Source: Rhodospirillales bacterium
GTDB lineage: Bacteria > Pseudomonadota > Alphaproteobacteria > Acetobacterales > Acetobacteraceae
Assembly: GCA_947447625.1 (NCBI GenBank)
Contig: CANFKS010000010.1
Location: 1 to 58,132 of the forward strand
Direction: 5' to 3'
Length of the DNA: 58,132 nt
Of this stretch, positions 17,218 through 26,277 are shown piece after piece (positions within the stretch are counted from its first letter, which is position 1; every line of letters starts with the position of its first letter). A program made the translations under genes and the position numbers. Under the pieces are notes generated by a model. It was not told the origin of the DNA, searched no databases, and was given only the letters and a program-made list of their open reading frames with translations.

Positions 17218-17928
17218 TCATAGCGGCAAGGCGGCACCGCCGCGCAGGATGCACTGGGCTTCGGCGGTGAACCCGCCATCCCGCTCATGCAGCACCAGAC
17301 CGGGCAGCAGGCGGAACGGGCCGCGGCCGCCTTTAACACCACGCAGCAGCACCAGCCGGGCCGGGTTGCCGGTGCGCGACCAAAGCGGCAGCAGCGCGAG
17401 ACTGCCACAACCGCCTGCCCCGATCGCTGCCAGGGCCGCGTCGGCATGGGCGGCGGCGATGACGAGGGTGAGAGTGCCCCGATGGCGCAGCGGGCGGGTG
17501 AGAGCGGCGGCCCAGGCAGCGAACAGGCCGGGCGCGGCGCGTTTGGCACGATCCTTCCTGGCGTGGGGTGAGGCGGTGGTTGCGGGCGCGTGCCAGGGCG
17601 GATTCGCCATCGCGTGATCGAAGCGTGCCTCGGTCCGCCATGTCGTAAGGTCGGTGACCAGAAAATCGAGCGTATCCATTGCATTTGCTGCGGCGTTGGT
17701 GCTTGCGAGAGTTGCCATCGCGGGGTCGATCTCCAACCCAAGCCCCACGATGCCGGGGACGCGATGGGCCAGGCACAGCAATGCCGCTCCCGTCCCGGTG
17801 CCACCTTCCAGCACCCGTTCGCCCGGCCGCGCCGGAATGCTCGCGGCCAGCAGTACGGGCTCGATCCCGGTACGGTGCCCCCAATCCGGCTGGTCGTGGC
17901 GCACCCGCCCGTCAAGCAGGAAACTCAC
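17218..17928 (-). CDS. TrmN6-like tRNA1(Val) adenine-N6-methyltransferase family protein
   Basis: A 236-residue SAM-dependent methyltransferase with the small-methyltransferase (MTS) fold. SAM motif I is LEGGTGTGAALLCLA (about residues 40-54), the acidic residue after strand 2 is in LGLEIDPAM, and the catalytic NPPW is at about residues 109-112, matching the NPPY/W motif of adenine or amine N-methyltransferases. Length and pattern suit the YfiC/TrmN6 family, which modifies A37 of tRNA1(Val). The stop at 17218 is clean. It overlaps the upstream DUF2007-like gene by 4 bases (ATGA). Confidence 0.8.
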   Translation of the reverse strand: MSFLLDGRVRHDQPDWGHRTGIEPVLLAASIPARPGERVLEGGTGTGAALLCLAHRVPGIVGLGLEIDPAMATLASTNAAANAMDTLDFLVTDLTTWRTEARFDHAMANPPWHAPATTASPHARKDRAKRAAPGLFAAWAAALTRPLRHRGTLTLVIAAAHADAALAAIGAGGCGSLALLPLWSRTGNPARLVLLRGVKGGRGPFRLLPGLVLHERDGGFTAEAQCILRGGAALPL

Positions 17929-18143
17929 GGGGAAGGCGCCTCGACCCCCGCCTCGCGCAGCACCCGCAGCGCCCGGGCCGCGTCATCGCTGGACACCACG
18001 AGCCGACGCGGGATCGCGCCGATGCTGCCCTCCATTGCGGCGGCATGGCCATCGAGCACATGACACGCGATCCCAGCATCCCGCAGCAGAACGGCGAGGA
18101 AGGACAGGCGAACCGGGTCGTTCGTGAGGGCGATAATGCGCAT
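17925..18143 (-). CDS. DUF2007-like small protein
   Basis: A 72-residue protein beginning MRIIALTNDPVRLSFLAVLL and ending in a short C-terminal helix, with RDAGIACHVLDGH and RRLVVSSDDAARALRVL between. This pattern fits DUF2007 (putative signal-transducing protein, GlnB-like fold), which typically carries the xLxxxGI.xxV and L.V...D...A segments seen here. It is co-translated with the tRNA methyltransferase gene (4-base overlap), a common pairing in alphaproteobacteria. It is divergent from the polyprenyl synthase gene, 180 bases away. Confidence 0.78.
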   Translation of the reverse strand: MRIIALTNDPVRLSFLAVLLRDAGIACHVLDGHAAAMEGSIGAIPRRLVVSSDDAARALRVLREAGVEAPSP

Positions 18144-18323
18144 CGCCGCAGCATGACCGCCGCCCCTGCGCGACGCAATCGGCTCGCTTGAAGACCGCCG
18201 CATGCCGGGGACAGCCACATTGCGAAGGACAGGCATTTCCCCACTCGCCTTGACCCTGTTCCCCCCCGGCCGATATGCTCCGGCCAACGCGATCCTTGCG
18301 CGTATCTCAGTCGGGAGAAGACT

Positions 18324-19370
18324 TTGGGCGTCGTCGCCAGCCTGCACCCAGCCGCGCCGCCGGACGATGTTCGGTCTCGTCCCCCCGAGGCGGAGGACGC
18401 CCTGGGCGTGCTCATGGGGCTTGTCGGTTCCGATATCGAAGCCTGCAACCGCGCCATAATCAGGCGCATGGACAGCCCGGTCGCGCTGATCCCGCAGCTG
18501 GCCGCCCATATCGTCGCCGCCGGCGGCAAGCGCCTGCGTCCGCTGCTCACCCTCGCTGCCGCTCGGATGTGCGGCTATGAGGGCGCCAGGCATGTCCATC
18601 TCGCAGCCTGCGTCGAATTCATCCACACCGCCACCTTGTTGCATGATGACGTGGTGGATGAGAGCCTGCTGCGCCGTGGCCTTGCCAGCGCCAATGCCGT
18701 GTTCGGCAACAAGGCCTCAGTGCTGGTTGGCGATTTCCTGTTCGCGCGCGCTTTTCAACTCATGGTCGAGGACGGCTCGCTGAAGGTGCTCGATATTCTC
18801 TCCCATGCCGCGGCGACGATCGCCGAGGGCGAGGTGCTGCAACTCGTGATCCAGAACGACCTGTCGACCACCGACGCGCAGTATCTTGACGTTATTAAGG
18901 GCAAAACCGCCGCACTTTTCGCCGCCGCCTGCCAGGTTGGCGCCGTGGTTTCCGACCGCCCGGCCGAAGAGGAAGCGGCCCTCGCCGCCTACGGCATGAA
19001 CCTGGGCATTGCGTTCCAACTGGTCGACGACGCGCTCGATTATGCGGCTGACCAGCAGATCCTGGGCAAGACCGTAGGCGACGATTTCCGCGAGGGCAAA
19101 ATCACCCTCCCGGTGCTGGCCGCCTTCGCTGCCGCTGACGAAGCCGGCAAGGCGTTCTGGCGCCGCACCATCGAGGCCTCCGAACAGACCGACGCCGATC
19201 TCGATCAGGCGATGCGGCTGATCGAGCACCACGGCGCGATCGGCATCACGCTGGCCCGTGCGACGAGTTTCGCGTCCAGTGCAAAGTCCAATCTCGCCGT
19301 TTTCCCGGACAGCCCGATCCGGCGTTGCCTCATGGCGGTGGCCGACTTCACGGTAAGCCGGGCGCGCTAG
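18324..19370 (+). CDS. ispB: Polyprenyl (octaprenyl/decaprenyl) diphosphate synthase
   Basis: The 348-residue trans-prenyltransferase makes the long isoprenoid side chain of ubiquinone. The first aspartate-rich motif LLHDDVVDES has DDVVD at residues 108-112, and the second, LVDDALDYAAD, has DDALD at 235-239. GGKRLRPLL (about 67-75) binds diphosphate and FREGKITLPVL is the usual C-terminal segment. The start is a TTG at 18324 preceded by GGGAGAAG, so translation may be modest. Chain length cannot be fixed from sequence; alphaproteobacteria commonly make Q10. The TAG stop is also the first bases of a palindromic repeat. Confidence 0.94.
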   Translation: MGVVASLHPAAPPDDVRSRPPEAEDALGVLMGLVGSDIEACNRAIIRRMDSPVALIPQLAAHIVAAGGKRLRPLLTLAAARMCGYEGARHVHLAACVEFIHTATLLHDDVVDESLLRRGLASANAVFGNKASVLVGDFLFARAFQLMVEDGSLKVLDILSHAAATIAEGEVLQLVIQNDLSTTDAQYLDVIKGKTAALFAAACQVGAVVSDRPAEEEAALAAYGMNLGIAFQLVDDALDYAADQQILGKTVGDDFREGKITLPVLAAFAAADEAGKAFWRRTIEASEQTDADLDQAMRLIEHHGAIGITLARATSFASSAKSNLAVFPDSPIRRCLMAVADFTVSRAR

Positions 19371-19432
19371 AGCTCTTTGTTTTATTGCCTGATTGAGACT
19401 TTTGCGATTCCGCAAAACGTCGACAGGCTCTA
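19368..19432. repeat. Palindromic intergenic repeat, copy B
   Basis: Outer arms TAGAGC (19368-19373) and GCTCTA (19427-19432), middle arms GCCTG/CAGGC (19387-19391, 19424-19428) and inner stem TTTTGCG/CGCAAAA (19400-19406, 19411-19417) around the loop ATTC. The outer arm includes the stop codon of the polyprenyl synthase gene. It is clearly related to copy A at 11446-11491. Confidence 0.78.
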
Positions 19433-19475
19433 AAACACCCGTGCGGACGTTTCGGCAGCCGCGACGACACCTTCC

Positions 19476-22118
19476 GTGACGATGAACCAGGCCGATGCGG
19501 ATCGGCTCGATCGGAGCATGGCTGATATGGTCGAGGAGGCGGCAGAACTGGATCGGCACGAACGCAGGCCGCTCGCCATGCTCTATGGCGGCGGGGTGCT
19601 GGTCGTCATCGTGCTCATGACGGCGATGCTCCTTGTCGCCATCAATCTGCGCGAACGTTCCCTCGAAGCCTCCGAACGCAACCTCAGCAACATCAGCGTC
19701 GCCCTGTCCGAACAGGCCGATCGCGCAGTGCAGGGGCTTGACCTGGTGTTGACCAGCCTCGTCGAATTTCTCGTCACCGAGGGCGTAACAGACGGCGAGA
19801 GCTACGAGCAAAAGATGGGGGATCAGCGCATCCATCTGATGCTGAAGGAGAAATTGACCGGGCTGCCCTATATCAACGCCATCACCATGATCAATCCTGA
19901 TGGCAAGCTGATCAATTTCTCCCGCTACTGGCCGATCCCCCAGGTCAATGTCTCAGACCGCGACTACTTCCAGGCGATGCGCTCCAATCCTGCGACCGAC
20001 CGCTTCGTCAGTGTGCCGGTGCCGAACCGCGGCGATGGTACCTGGACGGTCTATCTCGCGCGCCGGGTCAGGACTGCTGACGGACAATTTGGCGGCCTGC
20101 TGCTCGGCGCAATCGAACTGCGCTATTTCGAAGACCTCTACAAAACCGTCTCTCCAGGCGATGAGAGGGCGATATCGCTGGTCCGCGAGGACGGCGTGTT
20201 GTTGGCGCGCTATCCGCGAACCGACAAGATCGGCGTCACCTTCAGCGAGGGCGGCCAGCGCGCTGCGCGCATCGCAACCGGCACGGTGCGCGAGCCAAGC
20301 CCTGTCGATGGCCAGTTGCGCATCAAATCCGCCCGCCGGCTTGCCAATTTCCCGCTGGTCGTGCTCGTCACGCAAACCGAGTCGGCCGCATTGCGCGGAT
20401 GGTCTCGGGTGGCATGGGTGCTGGGGCTGTCCGCCTCGGCCTGTGCCATCGCGGTGATGGCGGCGGCCTATGCGGCAAGCGCCTGGTGGCGCCAGCAGCA
20501 GCGCATCGGCGAGGAACGTGCGGAACGCGCCCGCGTCGAAACCGCGCACGCCCGCGAGCGGGAACGTATCGCCGAGGAGGCAAGCCGCTCCAAATCCGGC
20601 TTCCTGGCGATGATGAGCCATGAGATCCGCACACCGATGAATGCCGTACTGGGCCTTGCCGGCTCCCTGCTCGATGGCAAGCTGAAGCCCGAGCATCAGC
20701 AGATCGTCGAGGCCATTCGCGATTCAGGCGACAACCTGCTGCGCATTCTGAACGACATCCTCGACTATTCGAAGCTCGATGCTGGGCGGGTGACATTGGA
20801 GGACGAGCCGTTTTCGCCAGAGGCGCTGGCGCACAACGCCGTCAGCATCATGGGCCCGCGCGCAGTGGCCAAAGGTCTGCGCATCGAAGCCTTGGCCGAC
20901 ACCGCGCTGTCGGTCGCGCTGCGCGGCGATGCCGGGCGGATCCGCCAGGTGCTGCTGAACCTCGTCTCCAACGCGGTGAAATTCACCGAGCGCGGCCACG
21001 TGTTCATCGCCGCCCACCAGATTGGCACCGCCGACCGGCAGAGCCGGGTCGTGGTCGAGTGGGAGATCAGCGACACCGGCATCGGCATTCCAGCCGATAA
21101 GCTGCCAACTCTTTTCGACGAATTCATGCAGGCCGACAGTTCCATCACCCGCCGCTTCGGCGGCTCCGGCCTCGGCCTTGCAATCAGCAAGCGCCTCGCC
21201 GAGCAGATGGGCGGCTCCCTGACCGTCACCTCAGAGCAGGGTCGCGGCACCACCTTCCGCCTGCGCCTGACCTTGCCTGTCGCCGAGATGCCGGCCCTGC
21301 CCATCACGCCGCCGACCGACCCGTCAGACGCCTTCCAGGAGACGCTCAAGGCCATGGGCCGGCCGATGCGCGTGCTGTTCGCCGAGGACAACCCGACCAA
21401 CCAGTTCGTCGCGGTCCAGTTGCTGCGCGGCTTCGATGTCCATCTCGACCTTGTCGGAGACGGTCTTGAAGCCATCGATGCGGCGGAACGCTTCGTCTAT
21501 GATGCGATCTGCATGGATGTGCGCATGCCGGAGTTGGACGGGCTCGCGGCCACACGGGCGATCCGCGCACGCGGCGGACCCCGCTCGCGCATCCCGATCA
21601 TCGCACTCACCGCCAATGCCTTCCATGAAGACGTCCAGGCCTGCTTTGAGGCTGGGATGGACCAGTTCGTCTCCAAGCCCGTCAACAAAGCAACCCTGAT
21701 CGCCGCCCTGATGAGGGCGCTGCCCGGGCCGGACGTCCCGGCAGCCGCGCCTGCCGAGGCATTGGCGGACCCCGCCGCGCCCGCGCTCGACGAAACCACA
21801 CTGCTTGATCTCGAATCGGCAATCGGGGCGGATGCCGTCACTCAGATGACCGACGTCTTCATCGAGGAAACCGAAATCCGCCTGGCCGCACTCGCAAACC
21901 AGTCCGCCCTGCCGCTGCTGCGCGCAGTGCATTCGCTGAAAGGTTCAGCCCTCACCGCCGGCGCCGCGGCCCTCGCGGCGCGGGCGGCCCTGGTCGAGAG
22001 CTGCCTGCACGGCGGCGGCACCTGCACGGCCGCCGATCACACCGAATTCCGCACCGCCTTCACCGCCTGGAAAAGCGCCATGGCTGAACGGCGCGGGGCG
22101 AGGACGGAGGCCGAATAG
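19476..22118 (+). CDS. Membrane hybrid sensor histidine kinase with REC and Hpt domains
   Basis: An 880-residue multistep phosphorelay sensor. TM1 is near residues 35-58, then a periplasmic dCache/CHASE-like sensor to about 305, and TM2 near 308-332. A coiled linker leads to HisKA with MMSHEIRTPMNAVLG (phospho-His 382), and HATPase_c with NLVSNAVKFT, DTGIGIP and GGSGLGLAIS. The receiver domain begins RVLFAEDNPTNQ, has Asp 681 in MDVRMPELDG, and KPV. The C-terminal Hpt has His 819 in HSLKGSA. The GTG at 19476 is used; ATG at 19482 is two codons inside. No response regulator is adjacent, so its output partner is elsewhere. The ligand is unknown. Confidence 0.93.
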   Translation: MTMNQADADRLDRSMADMVEEAAELDRHERRPLAMLYGGGVLVVIVLMTAMLLVAINLRERSLEASERNLSNISVALSEQADRAVQGLDLVLTSLVEFLVTEGVTDGESYEQKMGDQRIHLMLKEKLTGLPYINAITMINPDGKLINFSRYWPIPQVNVSDRDYFQAMRSNPATDRFVSVPVPNRGDGTWTVYLARRVRTADGQFGGLLLGAIELRYFEDLYKTVSPGDERAISLVREDGVLLARYPRTDKIGVTFSEGGQRAARIATGTVREPSPVDGQLRIKSARRLANFPLVVLVTQTESAALRGWSRVAWVLGLSASACAIAVMAAAYAASAWWRQQQRIGEERAERARVETAHARERERIAEEASRSKSGFLAMMSHEIRTPMNAVLGLAGSLLDGKLKPEHQQIVEAIRDSGDNLLRILNDILDYSKLDAGRVTLEDEPFSPEALAHNAVSIMGPRAVAKGLRIEALADTALSVALRGDAGRIRQVLLNLVSNAVKFTERGHVFIAAHQIGTADRQSRVVVEWEISDTGIGIPADKLPTLFDEFMQADSSITRRFGGSGLGLAISKRLAEQMGGSLTVTSEQGRGTTFRLRLTLPVAEMPALPITPPTDPSDAFQETLKAMGRPMRVLFAEDNPTNQFVAVQLLRGFDVHLDLVGDGLEAIDAAERFVYDAICMDVRMPELDGLAATRAIRARGGPRSRIPIIALTANAFHEDVQACFEAGMDQFVSKPVNKATLIAALMRALPGPDVPAAAPAEALADPAAPALDETTLLDLESAIGADAVTQMTDVFIEETEIRLAALANQSALPLLRAVHSLKGSALTAGAAALAARAALVESCLHGGGTCTAADHTEFRTAFTAWKSAMAERRGARTEAE

Positions 22119-22672
22119 GATCTTGTGCAGAAGCTAAGCGGAAATCGGCAGGTTGACCAACAATTGGTGTGCTGATTCCCCGGGTGCCTCGATTCTTGGT
22201 TGGCAGGCATGGCTGGCAAAGCTCCTCCCTTCGCAACCCCGGGACAACAAGCCAAGTTGGCATGGCTGGCCGGTTCACGCGATCGCGGCGGGGCAGATCG
22301 TGCCCGTTCCGCTGGACGGGCTGCGAATCTCTGCTCAGGGCTGTGCACAGAGCGACTCCACCCTACCCCTAAAAAATCCGCTCCGCCGCTCGCCGGTTCT
22401 GCAAACCACGCGAGACTTTGCCCCTCGCATAAACCCATCGGGGGAACTCGACGGCAGCGCCCGCCACATCGCCTGCGGGCTGCTTGTCCGTTGCACCGGC
22501 GGGAACCAGCGCATCGACCCGCGCCACTCATCTACTGGCGCAAGGCACGGATCTGCGCTCCATTGATGATCGGCTGGGCCACCCCAGCCTGTCGACCACG
22601 CAGCGCCAGACCTCCAGCCGATGTCGGGCGTCGACCGGAGGCCTGGCATCGCACGCACCCACGGGGATCACC
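22119..22672. other. Long intergenic region with short repeats and a recombinase remnant
   Basis: This 554-base stretch has no intact gene. It contains a direct repeat GGCATGGCTGGC (about 22205-22216 and 22257-22268) and a fragment of a tyrosine recombinase (22520-22612). Plus-strand base skew changes from C-rich to G-rich across it. It looks like a scar of past integration or rearrangement. Confidence 0.6.
22520..22612 (+). pseudogene. Tyrosine recombinase (XerC/XerD-like) C-terminal remnant
   Basis: The frame reads RATHLLAQGTDLRSIDDRLG followed by HPSLSTTQRQT, which matches the C-terminal catalytic segment of phage-type integrases (xATHLLxxGxDLRxIxxLLGHxSLSTTQxYTH). The second catalytic His-Arg region is partly kept, but the nucleophilic Tyr position reads Gln, and everything before and after is absent. 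It is in the same frame as the downstream deaminase, which creates a falsely long ORF; the two are unrelated. Confidence 0.8.
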
Positions 22673-24547
22673 ATGCCGCTCAATGAGACGCTGCCTGACG
22701 ACTTGTTAATCACCGCCGAGAGCGAAACGCGGATCCGGCAGCATCTGGTGCTGGTGGGGCTGGGCAAGCGCCGGGCGGATCGGGCGCTCCGGGTGGGGCG
22801 GTTGTTCGACGTGCATACGCGCACCTGGCGGGAGGATCAGGAGATCGTGATCTCCGGGCGGCGCATCGCGTGGACCGGACCGGCGGGGGCCTATCCCGGC
22901 GAGGTGACTGAGCGGGTGCATGAGCCGGATCTCGCGGCGGTGCCGGGGTTCGGCGAGGTGCATAAGCATATCGAAAGTTCGCACCTGACACCGGAATGGG
23001 AAGCCGCACTGGTAATTCCGCGGGGGAATACCTGGACCTGCGAGGCAAGCCACGAGTTTTCCAACGTGAACGGGCCGAAGAATCTCGAGTTTTGGCTGGA
23101 AGCGCGCAAACGGGGCTCGCCGCTCAAGATATTCCCACTGCCGGGATCGGCGGTGCCGCCGACGGCGTATGAGTGGGGCGGCGGGTGGTTCGGCTATGAG
23201 GAGCAGAAGCAGTTCATCGAGTCGAGCCTGATGGTCCCCGGGCTCGATGAGGTGATGGATTGGCCGGCGGTGTGGAACCCGGACAGCCCGTCCTATTCGC
23301 GGCTGTGGGGGATGATTCGGGCGACGTTCGAGCGCCGGGCGGTGATCGAGGGGCATGGCGCGGGGCTGCGGGACATTGAGACGATCTCGGCCTTCGCCGC
23401 TGCGGGTCTGTCATCGGACCATGAGGCATGGACGCCGGAGGAGGTGTGGGAAAAACTGGCGCGCGGCATCTTCATGGAGTTGCGCCCCTATGCGATGGAC
23501 CAGATCATTCCTTTTTTGCTGCAGAAGGGATTGGCGGACTGGTCGCAGATCGCCTTCACCACGGATGACCGCTCGGCGTCCGATACGGTCAAACTGGGCG
23601 CGAGCGACTACAACGCGCGGACCGCGATCAGCCATGGGCTGGCGCCGGAGATCGCGATCCAGTGCATCACGATCAACCCTGCCCGGCATATGCGGCTGAC
23701 GCCGTGGGTCGGCAGCATTGCGCCGGGGCGGTTTGCCGACATGGTACTGTTGTCGGACGTGGGCACATTGCAGATCGCCAAAGTGTGGGCGGATGGGGCG
23801 CCGGTGTCCGAGGGGACCAGCTTCACCGGGCATGTGCCGAAGATCGATTGGCCGGACTGGGCGCGACGGACGGTGAATATCCAGCGCACCGTCATGGCGG
23901 CGGATTTCGCGCTGCCGGCGGCCGCGGGGCGCAATACGATGCATGCTGCGGTGCTGCGGCCGTTCCATTGGGCGGATGGGTTCATCACCATGGACATGAA
24001 AGTGGCGAACGGCGAGGTGCAGCGCGATCCGGATCGCAACGTTACGAAGTTTGCCATCGTCGATCGCTTCTCGGGAGAAGCCAGGATCTCCAAGATGTTC
24101 TGGCTTGGTTGCGGGCCGCGGGATCCCGAAACCGCGCTGGGATGTTCGGTGATGCATGACAAGCACAATATCTGGATCTGCGGCTCCTCGGACGCGGCGA
24201 TGGCCCTGGTGGCAAATACGTTGGCGGAGATGCAGGGCGGCTGGTGCTTGGTGCGCAACGGGAAAGTGGTCGCCCGCGTGCACTATGAAATTGGCGGCCT
24301 GATGACCTGCCGGCCGCATGACGAACTTGATGCAGAGATGCAGCATCTCTATGCCGAAGGCGCCAAAGTGGATTGGATGTTTGAGCCGACTTTTCATCCC
24401 CGGTGGTTTCCGGGCTTCCCGGAGCGGTTGATATTTGCCACGCTGACCTGCGCGCCGTGGCGCTGGGTGCTGGTTGCGCCCTGTGAACAGGCGCCGCATG
24501 GTTTCGTGAATGTGCAGACCGGGGACACGCATCCGGTCGTCTGGTAA
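22673..24547 (+). CDS. Adenine deaminase family amidohydrolase
   Basis: A 624-residue protein with the AdeC architecture: N-terminal amidohydrolase barrel and C-terminal adenine deaminase domain. Family landmarks are VPGFGEVHKHIESSHLTPEW (AdeC usually has PGFIDAHVHIESS), EASHEFSNV in place of DPHEIANV, GLSSDHEAWTPEEVWEKL, ITINPARHMRL and GRFADMVLL. In the C-terminal domain MHDKHNIWICGSSDAAM and EIGGLMT are typical. The usual role is hydrolysis of adenine to hypoxanthine and ammonia; the altered metal-site context means another purine-like substrate is possible. The NCS2 permease 12 bases downstream supports purine use. The start at 22673 excludes the integrase remnant. Confidence 0.86.
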   Translation: MPLNETLPDDLLITAESETRIRQHLVLVGLGKRRADRALRVGRLFDVHTRTWREDQEIVISGRRIAWTGPAGAYPGEVTERVHEPDLAAVPGFGEVHKHIESSHLTPEWEAALVIPRGNTWTCEASHEFSNVNGPKNLEFWLEARKRGSPLKIFPLPGSAVPPTAYEWGGGWFGYEEQKQFIESSLMVPGLDEVMDWPAVWNPDSPSYSRLWGMIRATFERRAVIEGHGAGLRDIETISAFAAAGLSSDHEAWTPEEVWEKLARGIFMELRPYAMDQIIPFLLQKGLADWSQIAFTTDDRSASDTVKLGASDYNARTAISHGLAPEIAIQCITINPARHMRLTPWVGSIAPGRFADMVLLSDVGTLQIAKVWADGAPVSEGTSFTGHVPKIDWPDWARRTVNIQRTVMAADFALPAAAGRNTMHAAVLRPFHWADGFITMDMKVANGEVQRDPDRNVTKFAIVDRFSGEARISKMFWLGCGPRDPETALGCSVMHDKHNIWICGSSDAAMALVANTLAEMQGGWCLVRNGKVVARVHYEIGGLMTCRPHDELDAEMQHLYAEGAKVDWMFEPTFHPRWFPGFPERLIFATLTCAPWRWVLVAPCEQAPHGFVNVQTGDTHPVVW

Positions 24548-24559
24548 GGAGAGCGACGG

Positions 24560-25894
24560 ATGAGCGGGATTGCTGCATTCTTCAAGTATCGCGAGCGAGG
24601 CTCGTCGTTTCGTCAGGAAGTGATCGCGGGAGCGACGACGTTCGCGGCCATGGCCTACATCATCGCGGTCAATCCGGCGATTATGTCGCAGGCGGGGATG
24701 GACCGCGGCGAGTTGGTGATCGCGACTGCGATCGCGGCGATTTTCGGCACTGTGCTCATGGGGCTGTCCGCCAACCTGCCCCTTGCCGTGGCTCCGGCCA
24801 TGGGGTCCAACGTCGTCTTCACCTTCGTTGTAGTCAAACAGATGGGTGTGCCCTGGCAGGGCGCGCTGGCGATGGTGTGTTTCACCGGCTTCGTGTTTCT
24901 TGCGCTCAGCCTGTCGAAATTGCGCGAGAAGGTGGCCACGGATGTGCCGGAGGTGCTGAAGATCGGCATCCAGGCCGGTGTCGGCACGCTGATCGTTTTC
25001 ATCGGCTTGCGGGGGGCAGGCTTCATCGTGGCCAATCCCAGCACGTATATCTCTATGGGATCGCTCAATAATCCTGCGATGCTGCTGACCATGGCGGGGC
25101 TTTTGCTGACGCCTGTGCTGGTGATCCGCCAGGTGCCTGGCGCGCTGATCATCTCGATCGCGGCGCTGACGATTGCCGGGTTCTTCGTGCCGGGAGTGGC
25201 TGGCAAGATGGTGACGTCGATGCCGTCGTCGATATTCGCCTGGCCGAAATGGCCAACGGGGACGTTTATGGCGATGGATTGGGGGTGGCTGTTCAGCCAC
25301 TTCATCGTGGCCCTGCCGATCCTGTTCTACTTCATCTGCGCAGAGTTCTTCTCCACTTTGGGCACGCTGATCGGCGTCACAGGGGCGGCAAACCTGCGGC
25401 AGAAGGACGGGTCGATCCCGAATGCGACGGCGGCGTTTGCCACCGACGCCGCGGCCTCGATAGTCGGGCCAGCCTTCGGCACCTCGGTGGTCACGGCCTA
25501 TGTCGAGAGCGTGACCGGCGTGCAGGCCGGTGGGCGCACGGGGTTGACGTCGCTGACGGTGGCGGCGCTGTTCGTCGTGTCGCTGTTCCTGTGGCCGATT
25601 TTCGTCATCGTGCCGCCGCAGGCAACCGCACCAGCGCTGGTGCTGGTCGGCATCCTGATGATGCAGGGCCTGGCGCGCATCGACTTCTCCAACTTGGTGA
25701 ACGCGATCCCGATCGTGATGACGCTGCTGGTGACGGTGCTGACCAACAATCTCATCAACGGCATGGCGCTGGGGACGTTCAGCTACATCCTGCTGACGAT
25801 GGCGACAGGTAAAACGCGGGAGATCTCCGGTGTAGTCTGGGGGCTTGGCGTGGTGTTCGTCGCCTTCTTCTTTGTCACCACCAAGTTGATGTAG
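24560..25894 (+). CDS. NCS2 family purine permease (AzgA/AdeQ-like)
   Basis: A 444-residue membrane protein with about 12-14 hydrophobic segments and the AzgA-type NCS2 signatures: RQEVIAGATTFAAMAYIIAV near the N terminus, NLPLAVAPAMGSNVVFTF (the usual family sequence has PGMGLNAYF), FFSTLGTLIGVTGAANL, and ATDAAASIVGPAFGTSVVTAYVES is the substrate-site region. Such proteins import adenine, guanine or hypoxanthine by proton symport. It follows the deaminase gene by 12 bases with a Shine-Dalgarno GGAGAG, so the pair forms an uptake-and-deamination operon. Confidence 0.9.
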   Translation: MSGIAAFFKYRERGSSFRQEVIAGATTFAAMAYIIAVNPAIMSQAGMDRGELVIATAIAAIFGTVLMGLSANLPLAVAPAMGSNVVFTFVVVKQMGVPWQGALAMVCFTGFVFLALSLSKLREKVATDVPEVLKIGIQAGVGTLIVFIGLRGAGFIVANPSTYISMGSLNNPAMLLTMAGLLLTPVLVIRQVPGALIISIAALTIAGFFVPGVAGKMVTSMPSSIFAWPKWPTGTFMAMDWGWLFSHFIVALPILFYFICAEFFSTLGTLIGVTGAANLRQKDGSIPNATAAFATDAAASIVGPAFGTSVVTAYVESVTGVQAGGRTGLTSLTVAALFVVSLFLWPIFVIVPPQATAPALVLVGILMMQGLARIDFSNLVNAIPIVMTLLVTVLTNNLINGMALGTFSYILLTMATGKTREISGVVWGLGVVFVAFFFVTTKLM

Positions 25895-26277
25895 GTGCTG
25901 GCGGACGAAAAACGCCTGTCGTGCGAACCCGTCTGGCCGGATAAAGGTGCTGCGTACAACAAAAAACAGGTTTGTCGCTGTACGATCCACCCATGCCGCT
26001 CATGCGGATATCCTATTGAATTGGCTGGCTAGCAGCCTGATGATTTTTGGCGGAATCGCCAAAAATCATCAGGCGATCAAACACAGAGCGAGAGAGGTTC
26101 CTCTTGGGTGCAGTTTCCCCATGGAATCTGCAAAGTTTCGCATGCCGCCGCAGAGGGCGCATTCTGGCCGGCAGCGAAGCAGGCTGCCAGCAAGACCCCG
26201 GACGGTTCGCAGCGCCAGAGGGCAGGCGTGATGGTCGGTGGCGCGGCTTGCGCTCAGGCCGAAGCCGCGACGCAGGG
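25895..26277. other. Intergenic region with palindromic repeat copy C
   Basis: 383 bases between the convergent permease and peptide-binding protein genes. It contains one perfect 18-bp hairpin (26035-26074). No reading frame resembles a protein family and no RNA gene is recognisable in the rest. Confidence 0.6.
26035..26074. repeat. Palindromic intergenic repeat, copy C (terminator-like)
   Basis: A perfect 18-bp inverted repeat (26035-26052 with 26057-26074) with the loop GAAT. Its core TTTTTGGCG/CGCCAAAAA and outer GCCTGAT match copies A and B, with the loop in the opposite orientation (GAAT versus ATTC). It lies between convergent genes and could stop transcription from both sides. Confidence 0.8.

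Noticed and set aside
22484-22672. Extended N terminus for the deaminase gene including the integrase-like residues
   Set aside because: The residues match a tyrosine recombinase, not AdeC; the conserved deaminase N terminus begins near ATG 22673.
23411-25990. Very long minus-strand frame (859 residues) opposite the deaminase and permease genes
   Set aside because: Its composition (Arg, His and Gln-rich) is the usual shadow of a GC-rich gene; both plus-strand proteins have strong motifs.
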